A stretch of DNA of 64,000 nucleotides from the NCBI GenBank assembly GCA_964612485.1, contig CAZTFF010000004.1, positions 124,001 to 188,000 on the forward strand, in the 5' to 3' direction. The notes below the pieces were generated by a model. The model saw only the letters and a program-made list of their open reading frames with translations, did no database searches and had not been told where the DNA came from. A program made the translations under genes and the position numbers. Of the stretch, positions 44,861-53,738 are shown piece after piece. The stretch's first letter is position 1; every line of letters begins with the position of its first letter. The stretch is from JAFGNV01 sp964612485. GTDB lineage: Bacteria; Chloroflexota; Anaerolineae; 4572-78; J111.

Positions 44861-45553
44861 ATGGACTTCACAACCTTTCTGGAAAGCCTGCAAGACGCCA
44901 CCAATGTATTTACCACCGGCGATGTCATTTTTGTCATCGTATTGAGTTTTTTGCTGGCCCTGGTTATCGCCTGGGTGTACCAGACCACTTATCGAGGTGT
45001 TTCTTACACCCAATCTTACGTGCATACCCTGATCATGATGACTATGGTGGTTGGCATCATTATGCTGGTCATCGGCTCTAATATTGCCCGCGCCTTCTCG
45101 CTGGTGGGCGCCTTGTCGATCGTTCGCTTCCGAAATGCGGTCAAAGATACCCGCGATGTGGGTTTTATCTTTTTTGCGATGGCCATCGGCATGGCGGTGG
45201 GCACGCGCTTTTACCTGCTGGCTATGATTGCCACGCTGATTATCTCGTTTTTGTGGTGGGGAATGTCCACTTTTAATCTGTTTGCCAGGGATGTCCGAGA
45301 GCAAATTCTCAAAATTAGATTACCCGGCGATATGCGGTACGAAACCTTGTTCGAGTCTGTCTTTGCCCGCTACCTCAACCGCTTCAATCTGATCTCGGTG
45401 GAAACCGTGCAGGCCGGAACTCAAACCGAACTGATCTATGGGGTCGAGTTGAAAAAGCAGGAAGAAGCGCAAGAACTCCTAACCGAATTGCGAAAATTGA
45501 ATGACAACAATAAAGTCAGCCTGCTGACCGGCCATCACGAAGTTGACCTGTAG
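44861..45553 (+). CDS. DUF4956 membrane protein
   Basis: 230-aa protein with about four helices in residues 22-140 and a soluble C-terminal domain (145-230) that looks ACT-like. The family signature GALSIVRFRNAVKDTRDVGFI lies between helices three and four; the RFR and KD-x-x-D residues resemble the conserved loop of MgtC-like proteins. GAGGAAAG precedes the ATG. It is probably co-transcribed and co-functional with CotH2 and VTC; a channel or polymer-export role is conjecture. Confidence 0.83.
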   Translation: MDFTTFLESLQDATNVFTTGDVIFVIVLSFLLALVIAWVYQTTYRGVSYTQSYVHTLIMMTMVVGIIMLVIGSNIARAFSLVGALSIVRFRNAVKDTRDVGFIFFAMAIGMAVGTRFYLLAMIATLIISFLWWGMSTFNLFARDVREQILKIRLPGDMRYETLFESVFARYLNRFNLISVETVQAGTQTELIYGVELKKQEEAQELLTELRKLNDNNKVSLLTGHHEVDL

Positions 45554-45625
45554 GCCAATCACCCACTGTCCTTGAAATTTTGTGAATTACGATTATTCCG
45601 TTAATATTTCGGGACAGTTTTGCTT

Positions 45626-48600
45626 ATGACCGATATTTTTTTTGAAAAAACGTCATCCAAAAATCCCGCCAGAGAACGGCTGCGCCTCAATATCCGTTGG
45701 CAGCGATGGGCGCTGCCTATGGGTATTTTTTTGGTGGCCTTACTGCCGCGCCTGCTCAGCCTGAGCGCTTTCCTCACCGCCGATGAAGACGATCAGATCA
45801 TGTTTGCTCACCAATTTTTGATGTATGTTTTGCAAGGGCAGTGGGGCGATCTGTTTTTTCTGGGCTATCCCGGCATCCCCACCCTGGTGATGGGCGCGGG
45901 TGGTGTGGCCTTACGCTACCTGTTTCATTACACCGGCGCGCTGCCCCTGCTCTGGGTTGAAGCCGATCTGATGACCACCCTGGGCCAAATGACCACCCGT
46001 TTTGGCATGTTTGATTACCCGCTCGACTTTCTGTGGTGGGTGCGCGTGCCGATGGCGCTGCTGGCCTCGCTGTGTATTTTAGGTGTTTTTCTGCTGGCCC
46101 GCCGTTTGCTGGATGAGCGTATTGCCCTGTTGGGAACCCTCATCATCGCCTTTGATCCTTTTATCCTGGCCCATACCCGCGTGATCCACGTGGATGCGCC
46201 CATGGCCTATTTTATGTTCCTCTCTTTTCTGGCCTTTTTGCTGTATATGGATCGCGGCGGCTGGCAATGGCTGTTACTGACCGGCCTGTTTGGCGGATTG
46301 GCTGTGTTGAGCAAAACCGCCGCCGGCATTTTAGCGCCCATTCTGCTGGCTGCCGGACTGGTGTACGCGCTGTTCCCTCCTAGCGGACAACCTCGCTTGA
46401 TACGCTGGAAACGGTTCGGCCTCGCTCTGGTGGCGGCGGCAGTGACGGTGGCCTGGATTATTTACACCTTCTGGCCCATCGTCGAAAAACTTATCCGTAA
46501 TATCCAGAGCGTGAATCGTTCTATTCATCCCACCAGCGGCGTTTTTTGGAATTACTGGCAAACCGACCAAAATCCTTTTTACTATATCTGGGCTTTCCCT
46601 TTTCATTTAACTCCATTGACCACGATTGGAATTTTGGCCGGGTTGGCGCTGCTTGGGGTGGGAGCCGTGGCGTATGCGCGGCATCGTCAAAATTGGCCGG
46701 CGCAGGTGCTGCCGCTGCTGCTGGCCCTGATTGTTTACATTGTGTTTTTTATTGCCGTGGTCTCGGTTATTTCACGCCGGGGAGATCGTTATATTTTGCC
46801 GGTCTATTTTTCGGTGGGCCTGTTGGCGGCCTTGGCGTTGTGGTGGCTGGCTGGCTATGCGCCTAAGCTTTTTCACAAATTCAAACTTACATCGATTCAG
46901 CTTTTGGGCGGCGCAATTTTATTGCAGGCGGTTTTTGTCTTATTTTACCATCCCTATTATCTCTCTTATTTCAATCCATTGCTGGGCGGGTATCGCACCG
47001 CGCCGTACTGGGTCAATGTGGGTTGGGGTGAAGGGCTGGATCGAGCGGCGGATTATCTCAATACGATGACCGGCCAGGAAAAAGTGCCGGTTGCGGCCTG
47101 GTATAGCAATCAATTTGCCCCCTATTATCGCGGCTATACCGTTGATCTATCCAATCAAAGCGCCGCGCTGACCGGCGATTACACCGTATTTTATATCAAT
47201 CAGGTCCAGCGCGGCTTTCCCAGCCGGGAAATCTTGGATTATTTTCAGCAGCGCGATCCCCTGAAAATTATCAAAATTGGTGGCATCCCCTATGCCTGGA
47301 TCTATGAAGGGCCGGTGGTCAGTCGGACGCCGCCGGAAACGTATGATTTTCCGGTAGAGGTGTTGCTGGGTGGCGGGGCTCATTTGATAGGCGTCGATAT
47401 CCCGCAAACAACGGTTCCGGTTGATACCTATACCTTTACGCCCCAGGAGCAGAAATGGGCCGACAAACATCCTTACAGTATTGTCGATGGCATTCCGGTC
47501 ACATTGTATTGGGAAACGGTGGACCGGATCCGGGGCAGTCACAATGTATACATCCGGCTGGTGGATGGTGAGGGTCACGTGTGGGGTCAGGTTGATCGCA
47601 TGATCCTGGCCGGCTTGTGGCGGCCCGACCGCTGGTACGCCGGCTATTTTCTGCGCGATGAATATAAATTGCCTGTCAATGCGGCGACGCCTCCCGGCAT
47701 CTATCATCTGGAAGTTGGCATGTACGATTTTATTTCTGATAAAAGCGCGGGGGTAGCCAAAAACATTGGTGAAATCACCTTTACCTCGCCGCAACAATTG
47801 GCCCGGCCTGAGTATATTGATGTAGAAACCAGGCTGAATGCGCTGGTCAATAATACCTTTACCGTGATTGGGCACGATTACAGCGATCTTCAACTCCCGC
47901 CGGGCGGCGAAGTTATCGGCAAAGTTTTCTGGCAGGCGGTAAAAAATATTGATGCCTCGTACAAGGTTGAATTTTCACTGCTGGATGATGCTCTGCAAGA
48001 AGAATATGTGGTGTCGGCCAAACCGCTTTCGCCCTCTTATCCCGTCGAGCAGTGGCGGCCTTCCGAGGTTGTGGGCGCGGCTTACCGTTTCCGCATTCCG
48101 GCGGTAGCCCCGCCGGGCAAATACCCCCTGATGCTGAATGTGGTTCAGGCGGAAACCGGCAGGCGCGTGGGCCGGGCCATTCATCTGGCCTCCGTTACCG
48201 TAGAGGCCCAGGAGCGAAATTTTGAACTGCCGCAAAATGTGGCCCCCATTTCCGCCATCATCAATAATGAGATTGAATTGGTGGGCTATAAATTGGAGGA
48301 TCAGGGCGCGCCGGCGGGGGATAAGTTTGGCCTTACACTGTACTGGCGCAGCCTGGATTTTGCGGACTCGAATTACACCGTATTCGTTCACGCCGTGGGG
48401 CCCGATCAGGTGATGCGCGGCCAGTGGGACAGTGTGCCGGCGCAGGGGGATTCTCCCACCGGGGGCTGGGTTCCCGGCGAGATCATTGAAGACCACTACG
48501 AAGTGCCGATGGCGGACGATGCCCCGCCCTGGAAATATGATATTTTTGTGGGGATGTACGACCCGGTCACGGGTGAGCGTCTCCACCTGGCCAGCCACAA

Positions 48601-48658
48601 GGCGCCGGTCTCGGATAATCGCGTCTGGCTCACCCGGATGCAGGTTATCGAAGAGTAA
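45626..48658 (+). CDS. GT39-family glycosyltransferase (GWGEG type, HxDA), four C-terminal modules
   Basis: 1010-aa GT-C enzyme starting at the ATG at 45626. D53-E54 in LTADEDDQIMF form the acidic pair, FDPFILAHTRVIHVDAP is the HxDA motif, and SRRGDRYILP the basic loop. HPYYLSYFNPLLGG and GWGEGLDRAADYL follow. Four modules can be counted (about 590-700, 720-800, 800-880, 895-1005), including IRGSHNVYIRLVDGEGHV and the canonical YTVFVHAVG near the end. Nothing is fused between them, so the modules look like serial duplications. First gene of a likely operon with the next GT39, a GT2 enzyme and a methyltransferase. Confidence 0.87.
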   Translation: MTDIFFEKTSSKNPARERLRLNIRWQRWALPMGIFLVALLPRLLSLSAFLTADEDDQIMFAHQFLMYVLQGQWGDLFFLGYPGIPTLVMGAGGVALRYLFHYTGALPLLWVEADLMTTLGQMTTRFGMFDYPLDFLWWVRVPMALLASLCILGVFLLARRLLDERIALLGTLIIAFDPFILAHTRVIHVDAPMAYFMFLSFLAFLLYMDRGGWQWLLLTGLFGGLAVLSKTAAGILAPILLAAGLVYALFPPSGQPRLIRWKRFGLALVAAAVTVAWIIYTFWPIVEKLIRNIQSVNRSIHPTSGVFWNYWQTDQNPFYYIWAFPFHLTPLTTIGILAGLALLGVGAVAYARHRQNWPAQVLPLLLALIVYIVFFIAVVSVISRRGDRYILPVYFSVGLLAALALWWLAGYAPKLFHKFKLTSIQLLGGAILLQAVFVLFYHPYYLSYFNPLLGGYRTAPYWVNVGWGEGLDRAADYLNTMTGQEKVPVAAWYSNQFAPYYRGYTVDLSNQSAALTGDYTVFYINQVQRGFPSREILDYFQQRDPLKIIKIGGIPYAWIYEGPVVSRTPPETYDFPVEVLLGGGAHLIGVDIPQTTVPVDTYTFTPQEQKWADKHPYSIVDGIPVTLYWETVDRIRGSHNVYIRLVDGEGHVWGQVDRMILAGLWRPDRWYAGYFLRDEYKLPVNAATPPGIYHLEVGMYDFISDKSAGVAKNIGEITFTSPQQLARPEYIDVETRLNALVNNTFTVIGHDYSDLQLPPGGEVIGKVFWQAVKNIDASYKVEFSLLDDALQEEYVVSAKPLSPSYPVEQWRPSEVVGAAYRFRIPAVAPPGKYPLMLNVVQAETGRRVGRAIHLASVTVEAQERNFELPQNVAPISAIINNEIELVGYKLEDQGAPAGDKFGLTLYWRSLDFADSNYTVFVHAVGPDQVMRGQWDSVPAQGDSPTGGWVPGEIIEDHYEVPMADDAPPWKYDIFVGMYDPVTGERLHLASHKAPVSDNRVWLTRMQVIEE

Positions 48659-48722
48659 AAATCCGGTCGGTAGATTACCAGTGTCGTTGGTAAAAAAACT
48701 AATTGGTTTATTGCATTTTGGT

Positions 48723-51344
48723 ATGAATATCACAGCAAACTACAAAGATTTACTATCAATTCCCAAAAATCAGATACTACTGGCCGGTTTGCTCCTGACC
48801 CTGATTTCCTTCGGGGCTATGGCCTTCATTCCTGCCTCCTCCTGGCGGCTGGTGGTGGTAGTGGTATTGCTTTGTTTCCTGCCCGGTTGGGCCTTGGTAG
48901 AGGGCCTCTTTGCCGGGTCGAAAAACGCGCCGGTTTTGGCTGAAAGATTGTTGTTGGGCCTGGGAATTGGCTATGCGGTGACGATTGTCGGCGGCTTGTG
49001 GCTCTATTATCTTTTTGGGCGGTTGACCTTGCCGCTGATTTTGGGATTATTTATCGCCCTCCTGATTATTGGTTTTGGCCGGGTTTTTGTATGTGGGGTT
49101 GGTTCTGCCTCATCTAACTCGGCCAAAATCCAGATCGATGCCATTGATGGGTGGTGGCTGCTGGGTCTGTTGGCTTTTGCCGCGTATTTCCGTTTTTATT
49201 TTCTTTCCTATTCGGATTATCGCGGGGATGAAGCGGAAGTTGTACTGCGGGCCATTGCCACCATCCGGGGGCAGGGTGAGGCCATTTTAACCCATACCAA
49301 AGGGCCGGCTGAAACATTATTAACCACCGGATTGGGCCTTTTATATGGAACATTCGAAGAGCTGGCCGTGCGGGTTCCGTTTGCCCTGGCCAATTGTCTG
49401 GCGGTCGCTGCCACCTACCTGCTGGGAAAAGACATGTTTGGCCGGCGGGTGGCCATCATTGCCACGGCATTGGTGGTTATCAACGGTTGGTTTGTAACTT
49501 ACAGCCGCACCGCTCAATATCAGAATTTGGTTTTGCCCGCCGAAATTTTGGCAGTGTGGTGCTTTTGGCGTTTTTATCAAAATAAAACGTCCCGCTATCT
49601 ATTCCCCGGAGCAATTTTGCTGGCGCTGGCCACATTTGGGCATTACGAAGGAGCAGCCGCAGGGCCGGCAGCGCTGTATTTGCTGGTTTTAGGATTGCGA
49701 TCAAAAGAAAATTGGCGGAACAACTTGTTGTGGCCAATTCTGGCGATTTTAGTTGGCGCTATTATTGTTTTTTCGTTTTATATCCCCTTTTTCTTCAATG
49801 CCACAATCAATCATACCCAGAATTATCTCTCCGGTCGGTTAGGAGGAACCCCGCCCTATAATAATTGGGACGCTTTCTATGTGAACGCCCATTTTTATAA
49901 TTCCCTGTACTATATTGGTGCTGTGGGAGGCGTGTTACTCCTGGGAACCCTGTTGGGTATTTGGCGGGCGTGGGGCGGCGGGCGTCGTGGGCTGCTGGCA
50001 GCAGCAATTGCTTTGCCTCTCCTCTTACTTTCGTGGACAAATATTTTACCGGCCTGGTACGCCCTGGTAATTTTTTTGCTTCTGATGGGATTGTACCTGT
50101 TCTCGCCCAGGATAAAGGTGGCGGTGAAGGCCAATTTGCTTTGGATGATCGTCCCCTTCGCTCTGTATTTGTTTGGCGTGATTCGACCGGGCAATCACTA
50201 TTATGTATTTGTTCCCCCCTTGATTTTACTGGCCGCCTTGACCCTTGATTGGCTCTGGCAAAAGATTGCGCAAGGGCCTGTCCGTCGATGGCTGCTTCCG
50301 GCGGCGGCAGGATCATTTTTGATCATTTACGGCCTGTCAACATGGTATATCATTATCGTGTTTATGCGCCCCGATCTGGAATACATGTTGACTTATCCGG
50401 AACACCGCCGCCCGGTGTTTGTCAGTGACCCCCGTTTCCCGTTTGATATCCGCATCGGCTGGGGTTTTCCCTACCGTTTAGGATGGCAAACAATTTCCGA
50501 GCTGTACCGCAGTGACCAATTGTCCGGCGATTGGTACAGCAATGACGAGAATAACAGCATTTTTTGGTATACGTTGGGTTCTCCCCGTAATCCCTGTTTC
50601 CCCCACTATTATATGCTCACAGACCTGGGGTATAAAGAACCGCTGCTGCCCGTGCGGCAAGATATTATCGACCAGTATTATACGCTGCGAGCTACCGTAG
50701 AGGTTAATCATCGCCCCCGCCTGGAATTGTATGAATTTACGCCCGAAGGCAGTGACATCCAATCGGTTGTTTACAATGAGCCGGCAGATTATCCCACTCT
50801 GTATCGGGAGGAATTATTTCTGGGTAATCCAATGGAAGGGCCAATTGTCGAGCCTCAAACAATGTTGGAACCAGCTCGCAGTTTCAAGCCTCACCCGGAA
50901 ATGTTGGCTCAACTCTCTGAGGTGTATAACGATCCCAATACAGTCTATTTCCCCGACCGGGTCTCGTTGCAAGGATACGATCTGGATACATCCAAGGCTC
51001 AACCCGGCGGGTATATTGTTGTAACTTTATACTGGCACGCCGATGCGCCCGTGTTTTTGCCCTACAAGGTTTTTGTTCATCTGGGTGATGAGCCGGTATT
51101 GGTGCAGGCTGATGATGAACCCGCCTGCGGCCATTCACCCACCTACAACTGGCAGCCCGGCGAAGAAATCATGGATCGGCATATTCTTTTTTTACCGGAC
51201 GATTTGCCGCCCGGAGAATATCCCATAAATATAGGTTTGTACGAAGTTCGGTCCGGCTTACGGATGGATCTTTTGGATGAACTGGATAATCCGGCGGATG
51301 TCTCTCTGACTTTAACCAAAGTTTCTATCTCGTCTCCAGAATGA
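48723..51344 (+). CDS. Divergent GT39-like glycosyltransferase with N-terminal membrane extension
   Basis: 873-aa protein placed at the ATG at 48723; the frame is open further upstream but overlaps the preceding gene. Residues 15-125 are four extra helices not seen in the other paralogues, so the acidic pair D169-E170 (YRGDEAEVVLRA) lies far in. NGWFVTYSRTAQYQNL is the divergent second motif. No GWGEG motif is present. A glycine-rich NHYYVFVPPLI replaces the RY loop. One C-terminal module (about 765-865) has YKVFVHLGD, PTYNWQPGEEIMD and PPGEYPINIGLYE. Its stop overlaps or abuts the GT2 gene, consistent with donor synthesis and use in one operon. Confidence 0.82.
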   Translation: MNITANYKDLLSIPKNQILLAGLLLTLISFGAMAFIPASSWRLVVVVVLLCFLPGWALVEGLFAGSKNAPVLAERLLLGLGIGYAVTIVGGLWLYYLFGRLTLPLILGLFIALLIIGFGRVFVCGVGSASSNSAKIQIDAIDGWWLLGLLAFAAYFRFYFLSYSDYRGDEAEVVLRAIATIRGQGEAILTHTKGPAETLLTTGLGLLYGTFEELAVRVPFALANCLAVAATYLLGKDMFGRRVAIIATALVVINGWFVTYSRTAQYQNLVLPAEILAVWCFWRFYQNKTSRYLFPGAILLALATFGHYEGAAAGPAALYLLVLGLRSKENWRNNLLWPILAILVGAIIVFSFYIPFFFNATINHTQNYLSGRLGGTPPYNNWDAFYVNAHFYNSLYYIGAVGGVLLLGTLLGIWRAWGGGRRGLLAAAIALPLLLLSWTNILPAWYALVIFLLLMGLYLFSPRIKVAVKANLLWMIVPFALYLFGVIRPGNHYYVFVPPLILLAALTLDWLWQKIAQGPVRRWLLPAAAGSFLIIYGLSTWYIIIVFMRPDLEYMLTYPEHRRPVFVSDPRFPFDIRIGWGFPYRLGWQTISELYRSDQLSGDWYSNDENNSIFWYTLGSPRNPCFPHYYMLTDLGYKEPLLPVRQDIIDQYYTLRATVEVNHRPRLELYEFTPEGSDIQSVVYNEPADYPTLYREELFLGNPMEGPIVEPQTMLEPARSFKPHPEMLAQLSEVYNDPNTVYFPDRVSLQGYDLDTSKAQPGGYIVVTLYWHADAPVFLPYKVFVHLGDEPVLVQADDEPACGHSPTYNWQPGEEIMDRHILFLPDDLPPGEYPINIGLYEVRSGLRMDLLDELDNPADVSLTLTKVSISSPE

Positions 51345-51361
51345 GTAGAGGTATTTTATCG

Positions 51362-52327
51362 ATGAAAAATCCTTCCCTCTCGGTGGTAATTCCATTGCTC
51401 AATGAGGAAGAGAACTTGCGCCTTCTCCATGAGGAATTAACCGCCGTATTGACCCACATCAACCAGTCGTATGAAATAGTCTTTGTGAATGACGGCAGTA
51501 CCGACGCCTCGGCGGAGATACTGGCAGAATTGTTCGCCGCTGATCCCTCGGTTCAGGTCATCCATTTTCAGCAAAATTTTGGCAAAACCGCCGCGCTCAT
51601 GGCCGGGTTTCGCCGCAGCAGGGGAGAAATTGTCATCACCTTGGACGCTGATTTGCAGGATGATCCGGCTGAAATTCCGGCCATGCTGCGCAAACTCAAC
51701 GAAGGGTATGATCTGATCGCCGCCTGGCGTTTCCAGCGTCAGGATAATCTTGATAAAACGCTGCCGTCGCGGCTGTTCAATTGGGCGGTATCAACATTTA
51801 CCGGCGTTAGATTGCACGATTTCAATTGTGGTTTTAAAGTCTATCGCCGCCGGGTCACCGAACAACTTTTACTCTATAGCGATTTTCACCGGCTCATCCC
51901 CGTATTGGCGGCTCGTAAAGGCTTCAAAGTTGCCGAGCAGCCGGTTCAGCACCGCGCCCGCCACGCCGGAATTTCTAAATACGGTAATGCCGGACGAATG
52001 TTTCGCTTCTTTTTTGATCTCATCAATATTATTTTTTTAACCACCTATCTCAAGAACCCGCTGCGCTTTTTTGGTACCGCAGGCTTGCTCATTTTTTCTG
52101 TGGGCGGCCTGATCGAAGCCTATCTGGCCCTGTTGTGGGTGCTAAGGGCTTTCGGTGTGGCTGAAATTGATCCCATCGGAACCCGTCCATTATTCACGGT
52201 AGGGATATTGGCTATGATTTTGGGTATTCAATTATTTTCTACCGGGTTGTTGGGCGAAATGTTACGATATTTTTCCTTCCGTCCCGAACAAGAATATGTC
52301 ATCGAAACAATTTTGGAACATGTTTAA
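51362..52327 (+). CDS. GT2 polyprenyl-phosphate sugar synthase (DPM1/GtrB-like)
   Basis: 321-aa enzyme. GT-A catalytic domain (1-220) with VVIPLLNEEENL, VNDGSTDAS, the DXD motif in LDADLQDDP, and FNCGFKVYRR. Two C-terminal helices follow (about 230-305). This is the architecture of GtrB and related synthases that transfer glucose, mannose or another hexose from a nucleotide sugar to undecaprenyl/dolichyl phosphate at the cytosolic face. It is the only enzyme in the window expected to make the lipid donor for GT39 enzymes. The start at 51362 has GAGG ten bases before it; an ATG at 51341 overlapping the previous stop is an alternative. Confidence 0.9.
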   Translation: MKNPSLSVVIPLLNEEENLRLLHEELTAVLTHINQSYEIVFVNDGSTDASAEILAELFAADPSVQVIHFQQNFGKTAALMAGFRRSRGEIVITLDADLQDDPAEIPAMLRKLNEGYDLIAAWRFQRQDNLDKTLPSRLFNWAVSTFTGVRLHDFNCGFKVYRRRVTEQLLLYSDFHRLIPVLAARKGFKVAEQPVQHRARHAGISKYGNAGRMFRFFFDLINIIFLTTYLKNPLRFFGTAGLLIFSVGGLIEAYLALLWVLRAFGVAEIDPIGTRPLFTVGILAMILGIQLFSTGLLGEMLRYFSFRPEQEYVIETILEHV

Positions 52328-52923
52328 TGGAACGACACGGCAATCTACAAAAACATCTCAATCCTAATCCTTTGCAAAGGCAGTTGTTGCATCGATTTCA
52401 TCGTAAAGTGGAGCAACTGGTTACTCAGACCGGGACAGCGCTTGTGCTTGATGCCGGCTGCGGCGAAGGATTTGTCCTGGAACACCTGCGCCAATACAAC
52501 GCCGGGCTTGCTTTGGTAGGCGGCGACTTTAGCCCGGAAGGTTTGCTTTGGGGCCGCGATAATCTGGGCCACGAAGCATCTCTGACAAATCTTGATATTC
52601 ATCGTCTGCCGTTTGCAGCCAATGAATTTCCCCTGGTTATGTGTCTGGAAGTATTAGAACACCTGCCGGATTCTGCTGCTGGTTTGCAGGAGTTGGCGCG
52701 TGTCTCTTCAGATTATGTTTTGCTCAGCGTGCCGCATGAGCCGTGGTTTAGAGGATCAAATTTTTTGCGGGGTAAGCATATCACGGCCTGGGGTAATGAT
52801 CCTGAGCATTTACATAATTACACCGGGCGCAGTTTCCGCCAGATGGTCAGTACAGTTGTAGACATCGTCCGGCACGAATACGCGTTTCCCTGGCAACTAT
52901 TGCTGGCCCGCAAGCGCAAATAA
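52327..52923 (+). CDS. Class I SAM-dependent methyltransferase (Methyltransf_11-like)
   Basis: 198-aa cytosolic enzyme with a Rossmann fold. Motif I is VLDAGCGEGFVLEHL and the acidic end of strand two is VGGDFSPEG. The post-motif LPFAANEFPLVMCLEVLEHL is typical of methyltransferase group 11. Its ATG overlaps the GT2 stop (taATG), so it is translationally coupled. The substrate is unknown; a sugar, lipid carrier or glycan end-cap would fit the context. It closes the GT39-GT39-GT2 operon. Confidence 0.87.
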   Translation: MERHGNLQKHLNPNPLQRQLLHRFHRKVEQLVTQTGTALVLDAGCGEGFVLEHLRQYNAGLALVGGDFSPEGLLWGRDNLGHEASLTNLDIHRLPFAANEFPLVMCLEVLEHLPDSAAGLQELARVSSDYVLLSVPHEPWFRGSNFLRGKHITAWGNDPEHLHNYTGRSFRQMVSTVVDIVRHEYAFPWQLLLARKRK

Positions 52924-52953
52924 TTGTTTCGGAAAAACTGAAACAGGTATAAT
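52924..52953 (+). promoter_or_regulatory. Putative promoter of the pentapeptide-repeat gene
   Basis: TTGTTT (52924-52929) and a perfect TATAAT (52948-52953) are 18 bp apart. The leader to the next ATG at 53106 would be about 145 bases, unusually long. It contains a possible 26-codon reading frame at 53008-53088. Confidence 0.4.
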
Positions 52954-53105
52954 GGTAGAGAATTAGATACTTGTTGCCAATAAATAATTTATTTGTTACA
53001 CTTATTGATGATTATCCATTCGCTTGCTGAAGAAAGTAACGGTCATTTCCGGGTCAAAATGGTTTTACCGGAGGGAACAACCCTTTAGCTTAAGCCGAGA
53101 CAAAG

Positions 53106-53708
53106 ATGAACCGAAAAGAAGTCATCCAAATTGTAAAGGCTGCCCATTTAGACAATGTATCGCCCGATTTACGGCGGGTTGATTTAAGTGGGGTCGATTT
53201 GCGCGACATCAACCTCCGTAAGGTAAACCTGAATGAGAGCGATATGTACGCCGTAAATTTAAGCGGTGTTAATTTAACCGAAGCCAGCCTCATCTTCTCC
53301 AATCTCATCAAAGCAAATTTGAGCGATGCCAATATGCGGGACGCAAATTTGGTCTTCGCCAATCTTCGCCTGGCCGACCTTCGTAACGTAAACCTGAGAA
53401 ACGCTAATTTAAGCGCATCCGATCTATATGGCGCCAATTTGGCCGGCGCCGTACTGGCCGATGCCAATCTGGCCGAAGCAAACCTCAGTGAGACGAACCT
53501 GAAAATGGTCAATTTGCGAGGCGCAAACCTCATCGAGACCTGTCTGGCCGAAGCCGACCTGCGTGGAACCGATTTTCGAGACGCAAAACTGCAAGGTATC
53601 GACCTGTCACGGGCCATCTACGACCGGGAAACGCGCTGGGGCAGAGATTTTGACCCCGCCGCTGCCGGCGCTGTCAAACAAAAAAAGAAATGGTTCCAAA
53701 TCTTCTAA
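53106..53708 (+). CDS. Pentapeptide-repeat protein
   Basis: 200-aa protein. From about residue 22 to 170 it is a continuous series of A(D/N)LxX-type five-residue repeats (VDLSGVDLRDINLRKVNL, then ANLSDANMRDANL and so on), with Leu or Phe at the centre of nearly every unit. It should fold as a right-handed quadrilateral beta-helix of about seven coils. The tail is basic (QKKKWFQIF). No signal or membrane segment. Pentapeptide proteins include gyrase-protecting DNA mimics and many of unknown role, and nothing here favours one. It is followed after 30 bp by the GT4 gene. Confidence 0.9.
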   Translation: MNRKEVIQIVKAAHLDNVSPDLRRVDLSGVDLRDINLRKVNLNESDMYAVNLSGVNLTEASLIFSNLIKANLSDANMRDANLVFANLRLADLRNVNLRNANLSASDLYGANLAGAVLADANLAEANLSETNLKMVNLRGANLIETCLAEADLRGTDFRDAKLQGIDLSRAIYDRETRWGRDFDPAAAGAVKQKKKWFQIF

Positions 53709-53738
53709 AAGCGATGGTGGCCGCTAAACCTCAATGCT

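Noticed and set aside
45560..45625. ACTGTCC...GGACAGT inverted repeat ahead of the GT39 gene at 45626, considered as a second MITE
   Set aside because: Only seven bases pair well, there is no flanking direct repeat, and the spacer is ordinary intergenic length.
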